Shown: piece by piece, positions 1-7,606 of the stretch
Numbering within the stretch: the first letter of the stretch is position 1
Layout: each line of letters begins with the position of its first letter
Source: Acidobacteriota bacterium
GTDB lineage: Bacteria > Acidobacteriota > Terriglobia > 20CM-2-55-15
Length of the DNA: 49,436 nucleotides
Direction: 5' to 3'
Assembly (NCBI GenBank): GCA_003223875.1
Contig: QHWY01000095.1
Span: 2,337-51,772 of the forward strand
Program-made: the position numbers and the translations under genes
Notes under the pieces: model-generated
Told to the model about the DNA's origin: nothing
The model's input: only the letters and a program-made list of their open reading frames with translations
Databases searched by the model: none

Positions 1-164
1 ACGTCAGAAAACTGGAATCGATTCAGATTCTGCAGGGCTAGCAAAGCCTGAAGAGCGGTACTCTTTCCGCTGCCATTAGGGCCGAGTATTAGTGTGAAGG
101 GACGCAACTGTAGCGTGGCCTCTCTGAGCACTTTGAAGTTTTTGAATTGGATCGATTGAAACAT
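1..164 (-). CDS. AAA family ATPase, N-terminal fragment (runs off the left edge)
   Basis: Reading the minus strand from the ATG at 162-164 gives 54 residues before the window ends. They start MFQSIQFKNFKVLREATL and contain a perfect Walker A loop, GPNGSGKST, at about residues 28-36. This layout (beta strand, FKNFK, then Walker A within 40 residues) is typical of the RecF/SMC/OLD-like AAA_21/AAA_23 ATPases. The stop codon of the upstream reading frame overlaps this start as TAATG, so the gene looks translationally coupled to the nuclease-like gene at 164-915. The Walker B, signature and any fused nuclease domain lie outside the window, so the exact subfamily cannot be told. Confidence 0.8.
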   Translation of the reverse strand, partial: MFQSIQFKNFKVLREATLQLRPFTLILGPNGSGKSTALQALLALQNLNRFQFSD

Positions 165-915
165 TACAGGACAATTCTAGCCCAGCGGCCGTGAGATAGG
201 AATAAACCCGTCCAAGGATAAGAAATAAAGCCAGGTTGACTGTTTTGCGTTTCGCGTGCCGAATCCGTGGCTCGAAACTCTGCAAAAGAGAGTTTCAAGG
301 CGTCGGGGATAGATTCTTCCTCTGTACTTTCTCCGTTTTCGCAGAGAAGTTTGCCGTCATGCGGAAGGATAAGTAAATCATCGCGCCAAGCAAAGCTTGG
401 GAGAGGGGGATTCCAGTGAGCGGATGAAACCTTTCGAAAGAATCCAACTGGTGAAACCCCAGTCCGGCTAAAGCCGTAGCGGGTAGGCCGGTAGCGAGTC
501 TTGCCTTTGGGCGGGTGACCGTCGGAAGAGAAGCGAAAGGCAGACCAACGCATTCGGCGAACTTGCGTAGCGACGTGAGGTACCTTTCGCTCCAGTGGAG
601 ACGCTTCTCCTGCTGTGATTTGACTTCAATCAGAACAGGAATCGGCTTTCCGGCAATGACGGGAAAGGCGCTAAAATCCGGCGGGCGCACCTCCTCTGTG
701 GGGGCCAGCAGGGGCATCGGGGTTTGATCGATATGGTAGATTCCCGCAGAATTGCCAAGCCAAGATACGGTTGCGGCAAACTCATCCTCGGGCATCAGCC
801 CTCTTTGAATGGTCTCGATTCTCTCGGCCAAGGACTCGCCAGCTTTAAGGTCTGGTGATCGCATGATGTATGGATACAAGCGGTGCGCCAGTTTGGAAAT
901 GTCCTCTGGTGTCAT
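164..915 (-). pseudogene. PD-(D/E)XK-like nuclease-family protein, probably split by a repeat insertion
   Basis: The first part, starting at 915, begins MTPEDISKLAHRLYPYIMRS and contains a D at about residue 80 followed by PVLIEVKSQ at about residues 93-101. This D...ExK arrangement is that of PD-(D/E)XK nucleases. The same frame continues to a stop at 295, but the last third (TGLPATALAGLGFHQ and after) reads like translated repeat. A second minus-strand frame takes over after the repeat with FAWRDDLLILPHDGKLL and runs to a TAA at 164-166 that overlaps the ATPase start. I infer one ancestral gene of about 200 codons, interrupted by roughly 135 bp of repeat that also shifts the frame. If the long frame is really used, the product would be a 206-residue hybrid. 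Function is unproven; the pairing with an AAA ATPase is compatible with a defence role. Confidence 0.5.
398..535. repeat. GC-rich interspersed repeat inserted in the nuclease-like gene
   Basis: This stretch carries short inverted words (CCGGCTAAAGCCG and CTACCGGCCTACCCGCTAC-like runs on the minus strand). Its two minus-strand translations, TGLPATALAGLGFHQL and RYRPTRYGFSRTGVSPV, are of the kind I recall seeing as spurious peptides from interspersed repeats in Acidobacteria and related genomes. Coding signal breaks at about 535 and resumes in a different frame at about 398. Borders are approximate. No second copy was seen in this window. Confidence 0.45.
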
Positions 916-1391
916 TCAACTCCCCTTATACTTCTCGCGTTTAATCGACGACGATGGAGTCCCAAGGGTAGGCGAAAACGGCGAGAACGGTGCCCCTCCA
1001 GAGCATTCGCTGCGTTTGTTCATTGCCGAAATCGACGCCAACTGGAAGGAAACTGTCTCCGGGGAATCCAGTTTCTGCGTTAACCGCTGAAAAGCATTAC
1101 CCGAATGGTCGATAAGTGGACAGGACGCGAGATGGTCGGCCATGTGTATCTGACGCTGGGCCGGCTCGCCGAGCGCGAGCTCATTACGGTCCACTCCGGC
1201 CCAGCGACCTTAACCGAGCGGCGGCGATAGCCGCTGCTCGCACAATCCGCAGAAAAGGCTTTCAGCTTTTCGCTCTGCGATTGCGTAGAGCCTCGCTGAA
1301 GGAAGAACCAGCCGCCCTTTTCTGGTCGAGTCGTTATCGACCCTTCTTTATTCACGCGGCTGGAGTGTCTCTAAATCCGATTCGAAAAGTT
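916..1391. other. Intergenic/degenerate region with no intact gene
   Basis: No reading frame here looks like an intact protein. Open frames in several registers are short and of unnatural composition. The only recognisable content is the PadR-like fragment at 1105-1230. The plus-strand frame that feeds into the fibronectin gene from 1116 is arginine- and alanine-rich, unlike that gene, so I treat it as read-through of non-coding sequence. Confidence 0.4.
1105..1230 (+). pseudogene. Fragment resembling the winged-helix of a PadR-type regulator
   Basis: A 41-codon frame contains GHVYLTLGRLAERELITVHS, which matches the recognition-helix and wing pattern of PadR family repressors (usually GxVYxxLxRLExxGLV). 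There is no room for the N-terminal helices or the C-terminal dimerisation part, and nothing upstream in any frame supplies them. It is probably a remnant. The match is by eye over about 20 residues, so confidence is low. Confidence 0.3.
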
Positions 1392-2039
1392 ATGGCAACA
1401 AAAAAACCGAAGAAAATTCGTGCGCTCGTCGGCTTAGGGAAGTTAACGGAAGCGACGATTAAAGATCTTCTGGCCGGTTCTGTGAAAGGATTGACCGAGC
1501 ACGCCGCGGTGTTTCCGAAGCCACCCATCGCATTGGCGGACTACCAGGCAGCTATCGACGCGTATGAAGCCGCCATACCGGCAGCTCTGGACGGAAGCAA
1601 AACCGCAGTCGCCCACAAGAACAAGCTGCTCCACGCGGCGGCGCGAATGTACGTGGAGCTCGCACATTACGTCGAGGCCAACTGCAACGATGACCTGGCA
1701 ACATTCCTGTTGGCCGGTTTCCAGCCCGCCTCTTCTGCCAAGACGCCGCCTCAGCCGCTCGAGCAGCCGACAGTCGTGGTTGAACCAGGTGCGGTCACCG
1801 GTCAAATGAAAGCCAAGATCGGGTCGGTGCCGAAAGCGCTGGCCTATCAGCTGCAGTATGCCCCTGTTCCCAGTGGCGGCGGACCGCCCGCATCATGGAC
1901 GAAGCAACTTATTACCAGTACGAAGCCCACCATCATCGAGGGGCTGACGCCCGGGACCATCTACACGTTCCAGATCCGCGCGTTAGGCCGCCTGGGGTTC
2001 ACGAACTGGAGTGATGCCATCAACCGTATGGCCACCTAG
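1392..2039 (+). CDS. Fibronectin type III domain protein
   Basis: The 215-residue product has a lysine-rich start (MATKKPKKIRALVGLGKL) and a helical N-terminal half. A proline-rich linker follows at about residues 112-125, then one fibronectin type III domain at about 128-213, recognisable from LQYAPVP...W and the end pattern LTPGTIYTFQIRALG...W. I chose the ATG at 1392 because the frame upstream of it is arginine-rich and unlike protein. Proteins with a helical half plus one FN3 domain occur beside phage-derived genes and as free-standing genes in soil bacteria. The four lysis-type genes downstream suggest that it belongs to a phage-derived cassette, perhaps as a surface or tail component. 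A terminator-like hairpin follows. Confidence 0.75.
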   Translation: MATKKPKKIRALVGLGKLTEATIKDLLAGSVKGLTEHAAVFPKPPIALADYQAAIDAYEAAIPAALDGSKTAVAHKNKLLHAAARMYVELAHYVEANCNDDLATFLLAGFQPASSAKTPPQPLEQPTVVVEPGAVTGQMKAKIGSVPKALAYQLQYAPVPSGGGPPASWTKQLITSTKPTIIEGLTPGTIYTFQIRALGRLGFTNWSDAINRMAT

Positions 2040-2050
2040 ACCACTCGGAC

Positions 2051-2125
2051 CGGCGCCGCGAGCAGCCCCACCTTTCGTAAGGCGACGAGCTTCACGCTCG
2101 GGCTTCGCCGCGGCGCCGATTTTTT
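2051..2125 (+). terminator. Candidate rho-independent terminator after the FN3 gene
   Basis: Perfect 10-base arms CGGCGCCGCG (2051-2060) and CGCGGCGCCG (2109-2118) are followed by a run of six T (2120-2125). The loop is long (48 bases) but itself contains a smaller hairpin (CGACGAGC...GCTCGGGC-like). The position, just after the stop at 2039, fits termination. Confidence 0.5.
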
Positions 2126-2159
2126 AGACAGGAGAAGGGCTCTCCAAGAAATGCATCGC

Positions 2160-2223
2160 GGGCGCTCATAGAGCGCCCCTACAGTCGCGCGCCACAAGCT
2201 GTAGGGGCGGTCTATGACCGCCC
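2160..2223. repeat. Imperfect palindromic interspersed repeat
   Basis: A 25-base left arm at 2160-2184 and a 25-base right arm at 2199-2223 are reverse complements with two mismatches that change together, so both arms keep an internal palindrome (GGGCGCTCATAGAGCGCCC on the left, GGGCGGTCTATGACCGCCC on the right). The arms end in CCCCTACAG / CTGTAGGGG, and 14 bases lie between them. It sits directly upstream of the Shine-Dalgarno sequence of the next gene. Similar CTGTAGGGGCGG words are widespread bacterial repeats. It is much shorter than an insertion sequence and codes for nothing. Confidence 0.75.
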
Positions 2224-2237
2224 AAGGAGAAGACGAT

Positions 2238-2447
2238 ATGAACCTGCTGCAAGTGTTGAATGAGATTCACAGAGCGCTGGGGGAAATTCGTCACGAACTC
2301 GGAACAATTCAAGGCGAACTGGTCGAAATCCGCAGGCTGTCCTACCGCGTTTCGATGCTCGAACAGTCCCAATCGTGGCTGAAAGGCGGTTGGGCCATGT
2401 TGGCTGCAGGCTGCGGTTACCTATTTCACGGAATGTACGTGAGGTGA
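2238..2447 (+). CDS. XhlA-like small coiled-coil membrane protein (lysis cassette)
   Basis: The product is 69 residues: an amphipathic coiled-coil (about residues 5-50, regular leucine/isoleucine spacing as in LGEIRHELGTIQGELVEIRR) followed by one membrane span near the C terminus (GGWAMLAAGCGYLF). This is the layout of the XhlA/haemolysin-like accessory proteins of phage lysis modules. I chose the ATG at 2238, preceded by AAGGAGAAGAC, over an upstream ATG that lies inside the palindromic repeat. The gene is followed 3 bases later by a holin-like gene, which supports the assignment. Sequence similarity is structural rather than motif-based. Confidence 0.6.
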   Translation: MNLLQVLNEIHRALGEIRHELGTIQGELVEIRRLSYRVSMLEQSQSWLKGGWAMLAAGCGYLFHGMYVR

Positions 2448-2450
2448 ACT

Positions 2451-3068
2451 ATGTTTGAAATTCTTAGCGAACACCAATTCTGGACTGCAGTGGTGATCTA
2501 TTGGATGTTTTCCGCCGCGGTGTCGTCCATGCCGGAGCCGGCCGCCAATGGCAGCCCAGCATACCTGTGGTTCTATCGCTTTCTGCACAGCATCGCCGGC
2601 AACATCACTACGGCATTTTCTGAGGCTGCGCGCTATCGCGCTGGCGTTTCGCCCGGCAGCAAGATCCCCGGAGTGAAGACCATCACGACGATGCTGCTGA
2701 TTCCGCTTCTGCTTTCCGCTTCGGCTTGCCGAGGGCACTACGCCGTCCATCCCGGAGCTTTAAATACGGCCGATTCGGCAGCGTACGACACGCTGATCAT
2801 CGCAGAAGCCGCGATCGACGATGCGCGTGTGGCATACGAGGTGGGCAGCCTGCCTATCGGCGCTAAAGAACTGCTCAACACGCTCATTAGTTCCTTCAAC
2901 GTGACTCGCCAGTCCTGGCTTACGTATCGTGGCGCCATCGCAACCAATGTGGCGCCGGACATTTATTTTGATGAGTTAACGGAGAATCTTAAGGATCTGA
3001 CAAGGGCGATCCGTGCATTTCATGAGCGGATGCGAATGCAAACCCGGCAGGGCGCAGCCATCAATTGA
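2451..3068 (+). CDS. Holin-like membrane segment joined to a lipoprotein-like domain
   Basis: The 205-residue frame has two unlike halves. Residues 1-60 hold a hydrophobic segment (FWTAVVIYWMFSAAVSSM) and a second amphipathic segment, like small holin or phage membrane proteins. From residue 75 a second signal-like sequence begins (VKTITTMLLIPLLLSASAC), with a possible lipobox cysteine at residue 93 and then a helical soluble domain. In phage lysis modules these would normally be separate genes (holin and spanin-like lipoprotein). Internal starts exist in the same frame: GTG at 2673 and ATG at 2691. So this may be a fusion, or two proteins may be made from one frame. Its position between the XhlA-like gene and the endolysin supports a lysis role. 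Confidence 0.5.
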   Translation: MFEILSEHQFWTAVVIYWMFSAAVSSMPEPAANGSPAYLWFYRFLHSIAGNITTAFSEAARYRAGVSPGSKIPGVKTITTMLLIPLLLSASACRGHYAVHPGALNTADSAAYDTLIIAEAAIDDARVAYEVGSLPIGAKELLNTLISSFNVTRQSWLTYRGAIATNVAPDIYFDELTENLKDLTRAIRAFHERMRMQTRQGAAIN

Positions 3069-3078
3069 AGGAGGCGAA

Positions 3079-3270
3079 ATGAATCCGAACCTCATCTTTC
3101 GAATTGCGAGATTGGCCGTGTCGCTCGTCGAGATCCACGCGCGCCAAGATGTTCGTGCAAGTACTGAAGAACTGCTGCTGGAGATCATCCAGATAGCGAT
3201 CCGCGCATACGAAGAACACGCGGGTCAACCATTGGACCCAGCGCTGATCAAAGCGGAGGCGCCGCTATGA
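3079..3270 (+). CDS. Small helical protein of the lysis cassette, unknown function
   Basis: The 63-residue acidic, helix-rich protein (MNPNLIFRIARLAVSLVEIH start) has no signal peptide and no motif I recognise. The ATG at 3079 has a strong Shine-Dalgarno sequence, GAAGGAGGCGAA, just upstream, which decides this start over an earlier in-frame ATG inside the previous gene. Its end overlaps the start of the endolysin gene by 4 bases, so the two are probably co-translated. It is likely a cassette-specific accessory protein. Confidence 0.6.
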   Translation: MNPNLIFRIARLAVSLVEIHARQDVRASTEELLLEIIQIAIRAYEEHAGQPLDPALIKAEAPL

Positions 3271-3719
3271 TGCTCTCGGCACATTTCTCACTGGAAGAAC
3301 TCACTGCGTCGGAAGTGGCGGTGCGGGCAGGCATAGGCAATGCACCGCCGCCGGAATTAATGAGCAATCTCGTACACCTGGCGGAAAGCCTCGAACTCGT
3401 GCGGACCGCGTTGGTCAACAACGCCGTCCATGTCACGAGCGGGTATCGCTCGCCGAGATTAAATCAGATGGTGGGAGGCTCGAAACATTCCATGCACATG
3501 CAAGGTCTCGCGGCCGACATCCTTTGCCCGGCATTCGGTCCACCCCTGGAAGTCTGCCGCGCCATCGCGCGGTCGAAGGTGCCGGCCGATGAAATCATCC
3601 ACGAGTTCGGACAGTGGTGTCATGTAGCGTTTCCACCGCCGGGGCAACTTGCGCGACACGAATTGCTGACCATTCGGGACGCAGCGATAGGGGCAGAGTT
3701 GGGGCTGCGAACCGTATGA
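3267..3719 (+). CDS. M15 family D,D-peptidase (endolysin-like)
   Basis: The 150-residue protein fits the Peptidase_M15_3 family: it starts with LSAHFSLEELTASEVA, has TSGYRSPRLNQMVGG, then SKHSMHMQGLAAD with H77 and D84 spaced as in the zinc site, and QWCHVAF with the third ligand H118. Members cleave peptidoglycan cross-links and are common as phage endolysins and as DUF882-like carboxypeptidases. There is no signal peptide, so export would need a holin, in line with the upstream genes. Its stop overlaps the next start as ATGA. Domain assignment is confident; the phage origin is inferred from context. Confidence 0.85.
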   Translation: MMLSAHFSLEELTASEVAVRAGIGNAPPPELMSNLVHLAESLELVRTALVNNAVHVTSGYRSPRLNQMVGGSKHSMHMQGLAADILCPAFGPPLEVCRAIARSKVPADEIIHEFGQWCHVAFPPPGQLARHELLTIRDAAIGAELGLRTV

Positions 3720-4267
3720 CCGCCCTTCTCGTTCTGTTGCAATTGACATTGATTCAACCCGACGCCAAACGTACACCTGGGAAAGTCAATCCAGGCATCA
3801 CGCAGGGCAATATAGCGAAGACCATTTGCAGCAAGAAGTGGTCTACACGCGAGGTCCGGCCTCACAGCAGCTACACCCGCAGGTTGAAATTGGACCAAAT
3901 GCAAGAGTACGGCGACACTGTTGCCGATGAAACGGACAAATGTGTTCCGCGATCAAAAAACCCGAAGTGTTATGAAGAGGACCATCTGATCTCGCTGGAA
4001 GCAGGTGGGCACCCGACTGATCCTGAAAACCTTTGGCCGCAGCCGTACAACAGCAAGATCAACGGCCAGATCGTTGGTGCCAGGCAAAAAGATTTCGTCG
4101 AAGGTTTCATTCATGACGAGATCTGTTTTGCAACTCCGGACAGCCCCAAGAACTCGAAAATCTATCACCCACATACCGGTATAACGTTGAAGCGTGGTCA
4201 GGAGATCCTTGCCAAGGATTGGTTTACGTGTTACGAGAGCATGGTTAAGGGACAAGATTGCAAATAA
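3716..4267 (+). CDS. Secreted HNH-like (DH...N) protein
   Basis: The 183-residue product begins with a hydrophobic signal-like stretch (TALLVLLQLTLIQPDA). Its centre reads CYEEDHLISLEAGGHPTDPE followed by NLWPQPYNSK, a spaced D-H...N...N pattern like the core of HNH endonucleases (compare VDHLxPLxxGGxxxxxNLxPL). Four cysteines in the mature part (residues about 38, 76, 85 and after) could form disulfides, as expected outside the cytoplasm. The start is set by the ATGA overlap with the endolysin stop. A secreted nuclease in a lysis cassette is unusual but plausible. Without a database search the HNH call stays tentative. Confidence 0.55.
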   Translation: MTALLVLLQLTLIQPDAKRTPGKVNPGITQGNIAKTICSKKWSTREVRPHSSYTRRLKLDQMQEYGDTVADETDKCVPRSKNPKCYEEDHLISLEAGGHPTDPENLWPQPYNSKINGQIVGARQKDFVEGFIHDEICFATPDSPKNSKIYHPHTGITLKRGQEILAKDWFTCYESMVKGQDCK

Positions 4268-4455
4268 TGTCATCATGTTTGAGGGGTTACCATATCGAGA
4301 AGAAATGGCGATAAATGAATTTTCGGAGCCCCGGGGAAACTCTGGGTAGCCAAGTAGGTCCAGGGGGCCGGCGTATCCCGGTCCCCAGAACCAAGTCCTC
4401 GGTGCAGATAGTAATAACCGCCGCCGATGCGCCCGAACGACAGCGGCTCAACTAA

Positions 4456-5889
4456 CTACTTCACGATGACGCGCTCATCGAGAACCGGCGATAGAACACG
4501 GCGGCTCTTGATGTAGTCGACGAGAACGTCGGGAAGAAGAATACCGGTGTCCTTGATTTCGGTGCCTTTAGCAAATTCGGTAAAGCCATCGCCGCCGGCG
4601 ACTACGAAGTCATTTGTGGTTACGGAATAGAGCTTGGCAGCATCCACGGGTGTTCCGTCGGTCAAAAGCAGTGAAATCACCTGCTGACCTGCAGGTCTTT
4701 TTGTATCGAACTGCGCGCGGATGCCGCTGATCGCAACCATTCCGATCGAGGACAATAGACCGTGCTCCAACGTTTTCTTGAGTTGAGCTCCTGTCAGTTT
4801 CAAGATGATGAGGGAATTTTGAAACGGTAGAACCTCGAAAGCGTTTCCCCAGGTCACAGATCCTTTGAGAATCCGCGCGCGTATTCCTCCGATGTTCTGA
4901 AGGGCGATCTGCGTTTTGCCCCTTTCGCGAAATGCATCGGCAACAAGATCTCCCAACGCAGATTCTCCAGTCCTCGAGTAGGTCAGATCATCCGTGGCTT
5001 CGCCGATGACTTCGTTCATCTTCGCGTTCACTTTTTCCTGAAACGGTTGAAGGATTTTCACGATGTCCGGATCGGGACCGACGTCTTTGACCGGGATTAA
5101 TCTGGCATCCATTTGCGTCAGTTTTCGGTTTTGAAATTCGAGGTCGACTCGGCCGACGTTTCGTCCGCTGACTCCCGTTTTTGCGACCAGAGTGTGGCCG
5201 AGCCGTATTGGACCAAGAGCTTCATGATTGTGGCCGCCGATGATGAGGCGAATCTCGGGAAAAGCGCTCGCGAGCCGCTGTTCCTCATCATCGTCGAGAT
5301 GAACAGTGGCAATAATGAAATCCGATTGCTTTCGAACTTCCGGCAGGAGTCTTTCGACACTCTTCACGATGTCCGAGACATTGACCCCGGCGACCTGGTT
5401 TGGATGGCTCAGTGTTTTGGCTCTTTCGGTAGTGAGACCAATAATTCCGAATCGAATGCCTTGCGCGGAGACGATTGTGTATTTCTTAATTCCAGTAAAT
5501 GACGCTGTGAGGTTTGCCGACAACACCGGGAACTTGGCTTCGCGGAGCCGCATGCGAAGCGCAGGCTGACCGTAATCGAATTCATGGTTGCCGATGGTGC
5601 CCGACGTATATCCGATTTGATTCATGGCGGCGATCGTTGGGACACCTTTGAATTCATCGGCAAGAAAAGTTCCTGTGGAGAAATCGCCGGCGTCTAGAAT
5701 CAGATCCGGCTTTGCGTTTTGTACGATCGCGCCGATCTCCGCCATCCCGCCAAATCCAGCTTTCGGCAGAAGCTGTCCGTGAAGATCGTTCGTGTGCATG
5801 ATCACGATATGCGTGGGCGCCTGCGCGGCGAGCCACAGGCCCGCGGCCGGCCCGAACAGTACCAGCAGAAATGCAACAAACTTACGCAT
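4456..5889 (-). CDS. Secreted 5'-nucleotidase / UshA-like metallophosphoesterase
   Basis: The 477-residue product has a signal peptide (MRKFVAFLLVLFGPAAGLWL) and a metallophosphatase domain with all dimetal motifs: HTNDLHGQ (32-39), DAGD (66-69), GNHE (100-103) and GGHNH (218-222). A 5_nucleotid_C domain follows from about residue 300, with NIGGIRARI and VAGGDGF. Family members hydrolyse extracellular nucleotides or UDP-sugars in the periplasm; the exact substrate is not readable. It is full length. It is divergent from the next gene, with 71 bases between start codons for both promoters, and has no operon partner on its own strand. Confidence 0.92.
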   Translation of the reverse strand: MRKFVAFLLVLFGPAAGLWLAAQAPTHIVIMHTNDLHGQLLPKAGFGGMAEIGAIVQNAKPDLILDAGDFSTGTFLADEFKGVPTIAAMNQIGYTSGTIGNHEFDYGQPALRMRLREAKFPVLSANLTASFTGIKKYTIVSAQGIRFGIIGLTTERAKTLSHPNQVAGVNVSDIVKSVERLLPEVRKQSDFIIATVHLDDDEEQRLASAFPEIRLIIGGHNHEALGPIRLGHTLVAKTGVSGRNVGRVDLEFQNRKLTQMDARLIPVKDVGPDPDIVKILQPFQEKVNAKMNEVIGEATDDLTYSRTGESALGDLVADAFRERGKTQIALQNIGGIRARILKGSVTWGNAFEVLPFQNSLIILKLTGAQLKKTLEHGLLSSIGMVAISGIRAQFDTKRPAGQQVISLLLTDGTPVDAAKLYSVTTNDFVVAGGDGFTEFAKGTEIKDTGILLPDVLVDYIKSRRVLSPVLDERVIVK

Positions 5890-5960
5890 GGGATAGAATT
5901 TTACGGTATGAAAAGGCGGATGGCGCTTGTTTGTGTTCTTTTGTGAGAGAATTTTGGCTC

Positions 5961-6455
5961 ATGTTCAAAGGGTTACTTATCGCGGCGCTGCTGTTCGGCG
6001 CGCAAAAACCGCAGGAGACCGGAATCGTCGCAGGAATTGTCATTCCTCCGGCGTCACAGCAGTTTTCGCCGCCAGTGCAGGTGATCTTGTTGCCGGCGCA
6101 ATACCGCGATCTTTGGAACAGCGAGCTGCAAAAGCGTCTCGATGTTTACTGGGAGCATTACAAACCCGCGTTTGCCCGCCGAAAGGAATTCTTTTTTGAA
6201 GTCTCTAACCAGGCGCAGAAGGAAACGACAAATTACGTCGTTACACGTATGCGGAGGGATCCCTCAAGCAACTTTTCGAACTACCTGAAGGATACTTCGC
6301 CGGACGGACGGTTCGAATTCAGGAATGTTCCTTACGGCGAATACAAAATCCTCGCAGTTGGAACCGTTGGCAACCAGGACGTGATCTGGCAGGAATCTCT
6401 GGAGGTTCGTAGCCCAATTCCTCAGTTTCTTGAATTGAAAAAACATATCCCGTGA
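5961..6455 (+). CDS. Secreted carboxypeptidase-regulatory-like protein upstream of lpxB
   Basis: The 164-residue protein starts MFKGLLIAALLFGAQKPQET, an N-terminal signal sequence. It then shows a beta-sandwich pattern with VAGIVIPPA near the start and DGRFEFRNVPYGEYKILAVG near the end, the hallmark of carboxypeptidase regulatory-like or SdrD B-like domains. I chose the ATG at 5961 because of the signal peptide; upstream in-frame starts fall in the promoter region. It overlaps lpxB by 4 bases. The role is unknown; such domains are often found on envelope proteins. Confidence 0.7.
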   Translation: MFKGLLIAALLFGAQKPQETGIVAGIVIPPASQQFSPPVQVILLPAQYRDLWNSELQKRLDVYWEHYKPAFARRKEFFFEVSNQAQKETTNYVVTRMRRDPSSNFSNYLKDTSPDGRFEFRNVPYGEYKILAVGTVGNQDVIWQESLEVRSPIPQFLELKKHIP

Positions 6456-7606
6456 GCTCTCCGCGCTTCGTAATGGTCGCGGGCGAAGCCTCAGGCGACA
6501 TGTATGGCGCCGAAGTGGCGCGTTACCTTTTCAAGAAATTTCCCGGTTGCCGAATCTACGGCCTTGGTGGACAGCGAATGCGGCGGGCAGGCGTTCATCT
6601 CGAGGGCGACATCAGCAAGACCGCTGTCGTCGGGCCGTTTGAAGTCATCAGCTATCTTGGAACGCTTTATCGCGTTTTTCGCCGTATCGCCGAACGCATC
6701 GAAATGGACCCGCCGGCGGCCGCCATTCTTATTGATTTTCCGGATTTCAACCTTCGGCTGGCAAAGAGATTGAAGCAGGCCGGCACGCCAGTTTTTTATT
6801 ACATCAGCCCACAGGTGTGGGCATGGCGTGAAGGCAGAGTCAAGCAGATCAGACACCTCGTCGACAAGATGCTGGTCATTTTTCCCTTCGAAGAAGAGTT
6901 GTACCGGAAGGCCGGCGTTGATGTGGAATTCGTCGGTCATCCGCTTATCGACATGGTGCGCACGACAAAATCGAAAGAAGAATTTTGCGCCAATCATCGA
7001 TTGGATCCTAAAAAACCCATTGTTGCGTTGCTTCCCGGCAGCCGTAAGAAGGAAGTTCGCTTTATCCTGCCGACCTTGTGCAGAGCGGTCGAACTGATCG
7101 CAGCGGCAAAACCGGATGCGCAGTTCGTACTACCAATTGCGCCCGGGCTCGATCCGCGCCTCATCCAGAGCATCGTCCAGTCGGAGCCGATAACGATTCT
7201 CACCAATGAGACGTACAACGCGATCCGATATGCGCGGGCCGCAGTCGTGGCAAGCGGGACAGCCACACTGGAAACGGCATTGCTGGGCACGCCGGAAGTG
7301 ATCGTCTACCGCATTTCGCCGGCGACGTGGTTTTTGGGAAAGTTCCTTCTAAAAGTGCGGCTCTTTGGGATCGTGAATATCATACTCGGCGAAGAGGTCG
7401 TGCCAGAGTTATTCCAGGAGAAGATGACGCCGGCGGCAGTGGCGCAGATGACCGAGCGGCTTATGGATGACGTATGGATGCAATCACGCATTCGAGGGAA
7501 TTACGAGCGGCTTCGCCGCCAGTTGGGATCCGGAAAAGTTGCCGAGCGTGTCGCAGACGTGGTCGCACACTCGATTAATTTCGGACAGCCACAAACGAAA
7601 GGATGA
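6452..7606 (+). CDS. lpxB: Lipid-A-disaccharide synthase
   Basis: The 384-residue protein matches LpxB over its whole length. The N-terminal VAGEASGDMYGA, then GLGGQRMRRAGV, IDFPDFNLRLAKRLKQ, YYISPQVWAWREGRVKQI, FVGHPL, ALLPGSRKKEV and ASGTATLETAL are family landmarks. LpxB joins UDP-diacylglucosamine and lipid X at the inner membrane to make the lipid A disaccharide, so this is an outer-membrane organism with LPS. The start is a GTG at 6452 overlapping the previous stop (GTGA). The 3' end overlaps the convergent anti-sigma gene by 32 bases. Confidence 0.97.
   Translation: MSSPRFVMVAGEASGDMYGAEVARYLFKKFPGCRIYGLGGQRMRRAGVHLEGDISKTAVVGPFEVISYLGTLYRVFRRIAERIEMDPPAAAILIDFPDFNLRLAKRLKQAGTPVFYYISPQVWAWREGRVKQIRHLVDKMLVIFPFEEELYRKAGVDVEFVGHPLIDMVRTTKSKEEFCANHRLDPKKPIVALLPGSRKKEVRFILPTLCRAVELIAAAKPDAQFVLPIAPGLDPRLIQSIVQSEPITILTNETYNAIRYARAAVVASGTATLETALLGTPEVIVYRISPATWFLGKFLLKVRLFGIVNIILGEEVVPELFQEKMTPAAVAQMTERLMDDVWMQSRIRGNYERLRRQLGSGKVAERVADVVAHSINFGQPQTKG

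Noticed and set aside
1116..1391. Longer start for the FN3 gene
   Set aside because: The added residues are arginine/alanine-rich and overlap the PadR-like fragment in another frame.
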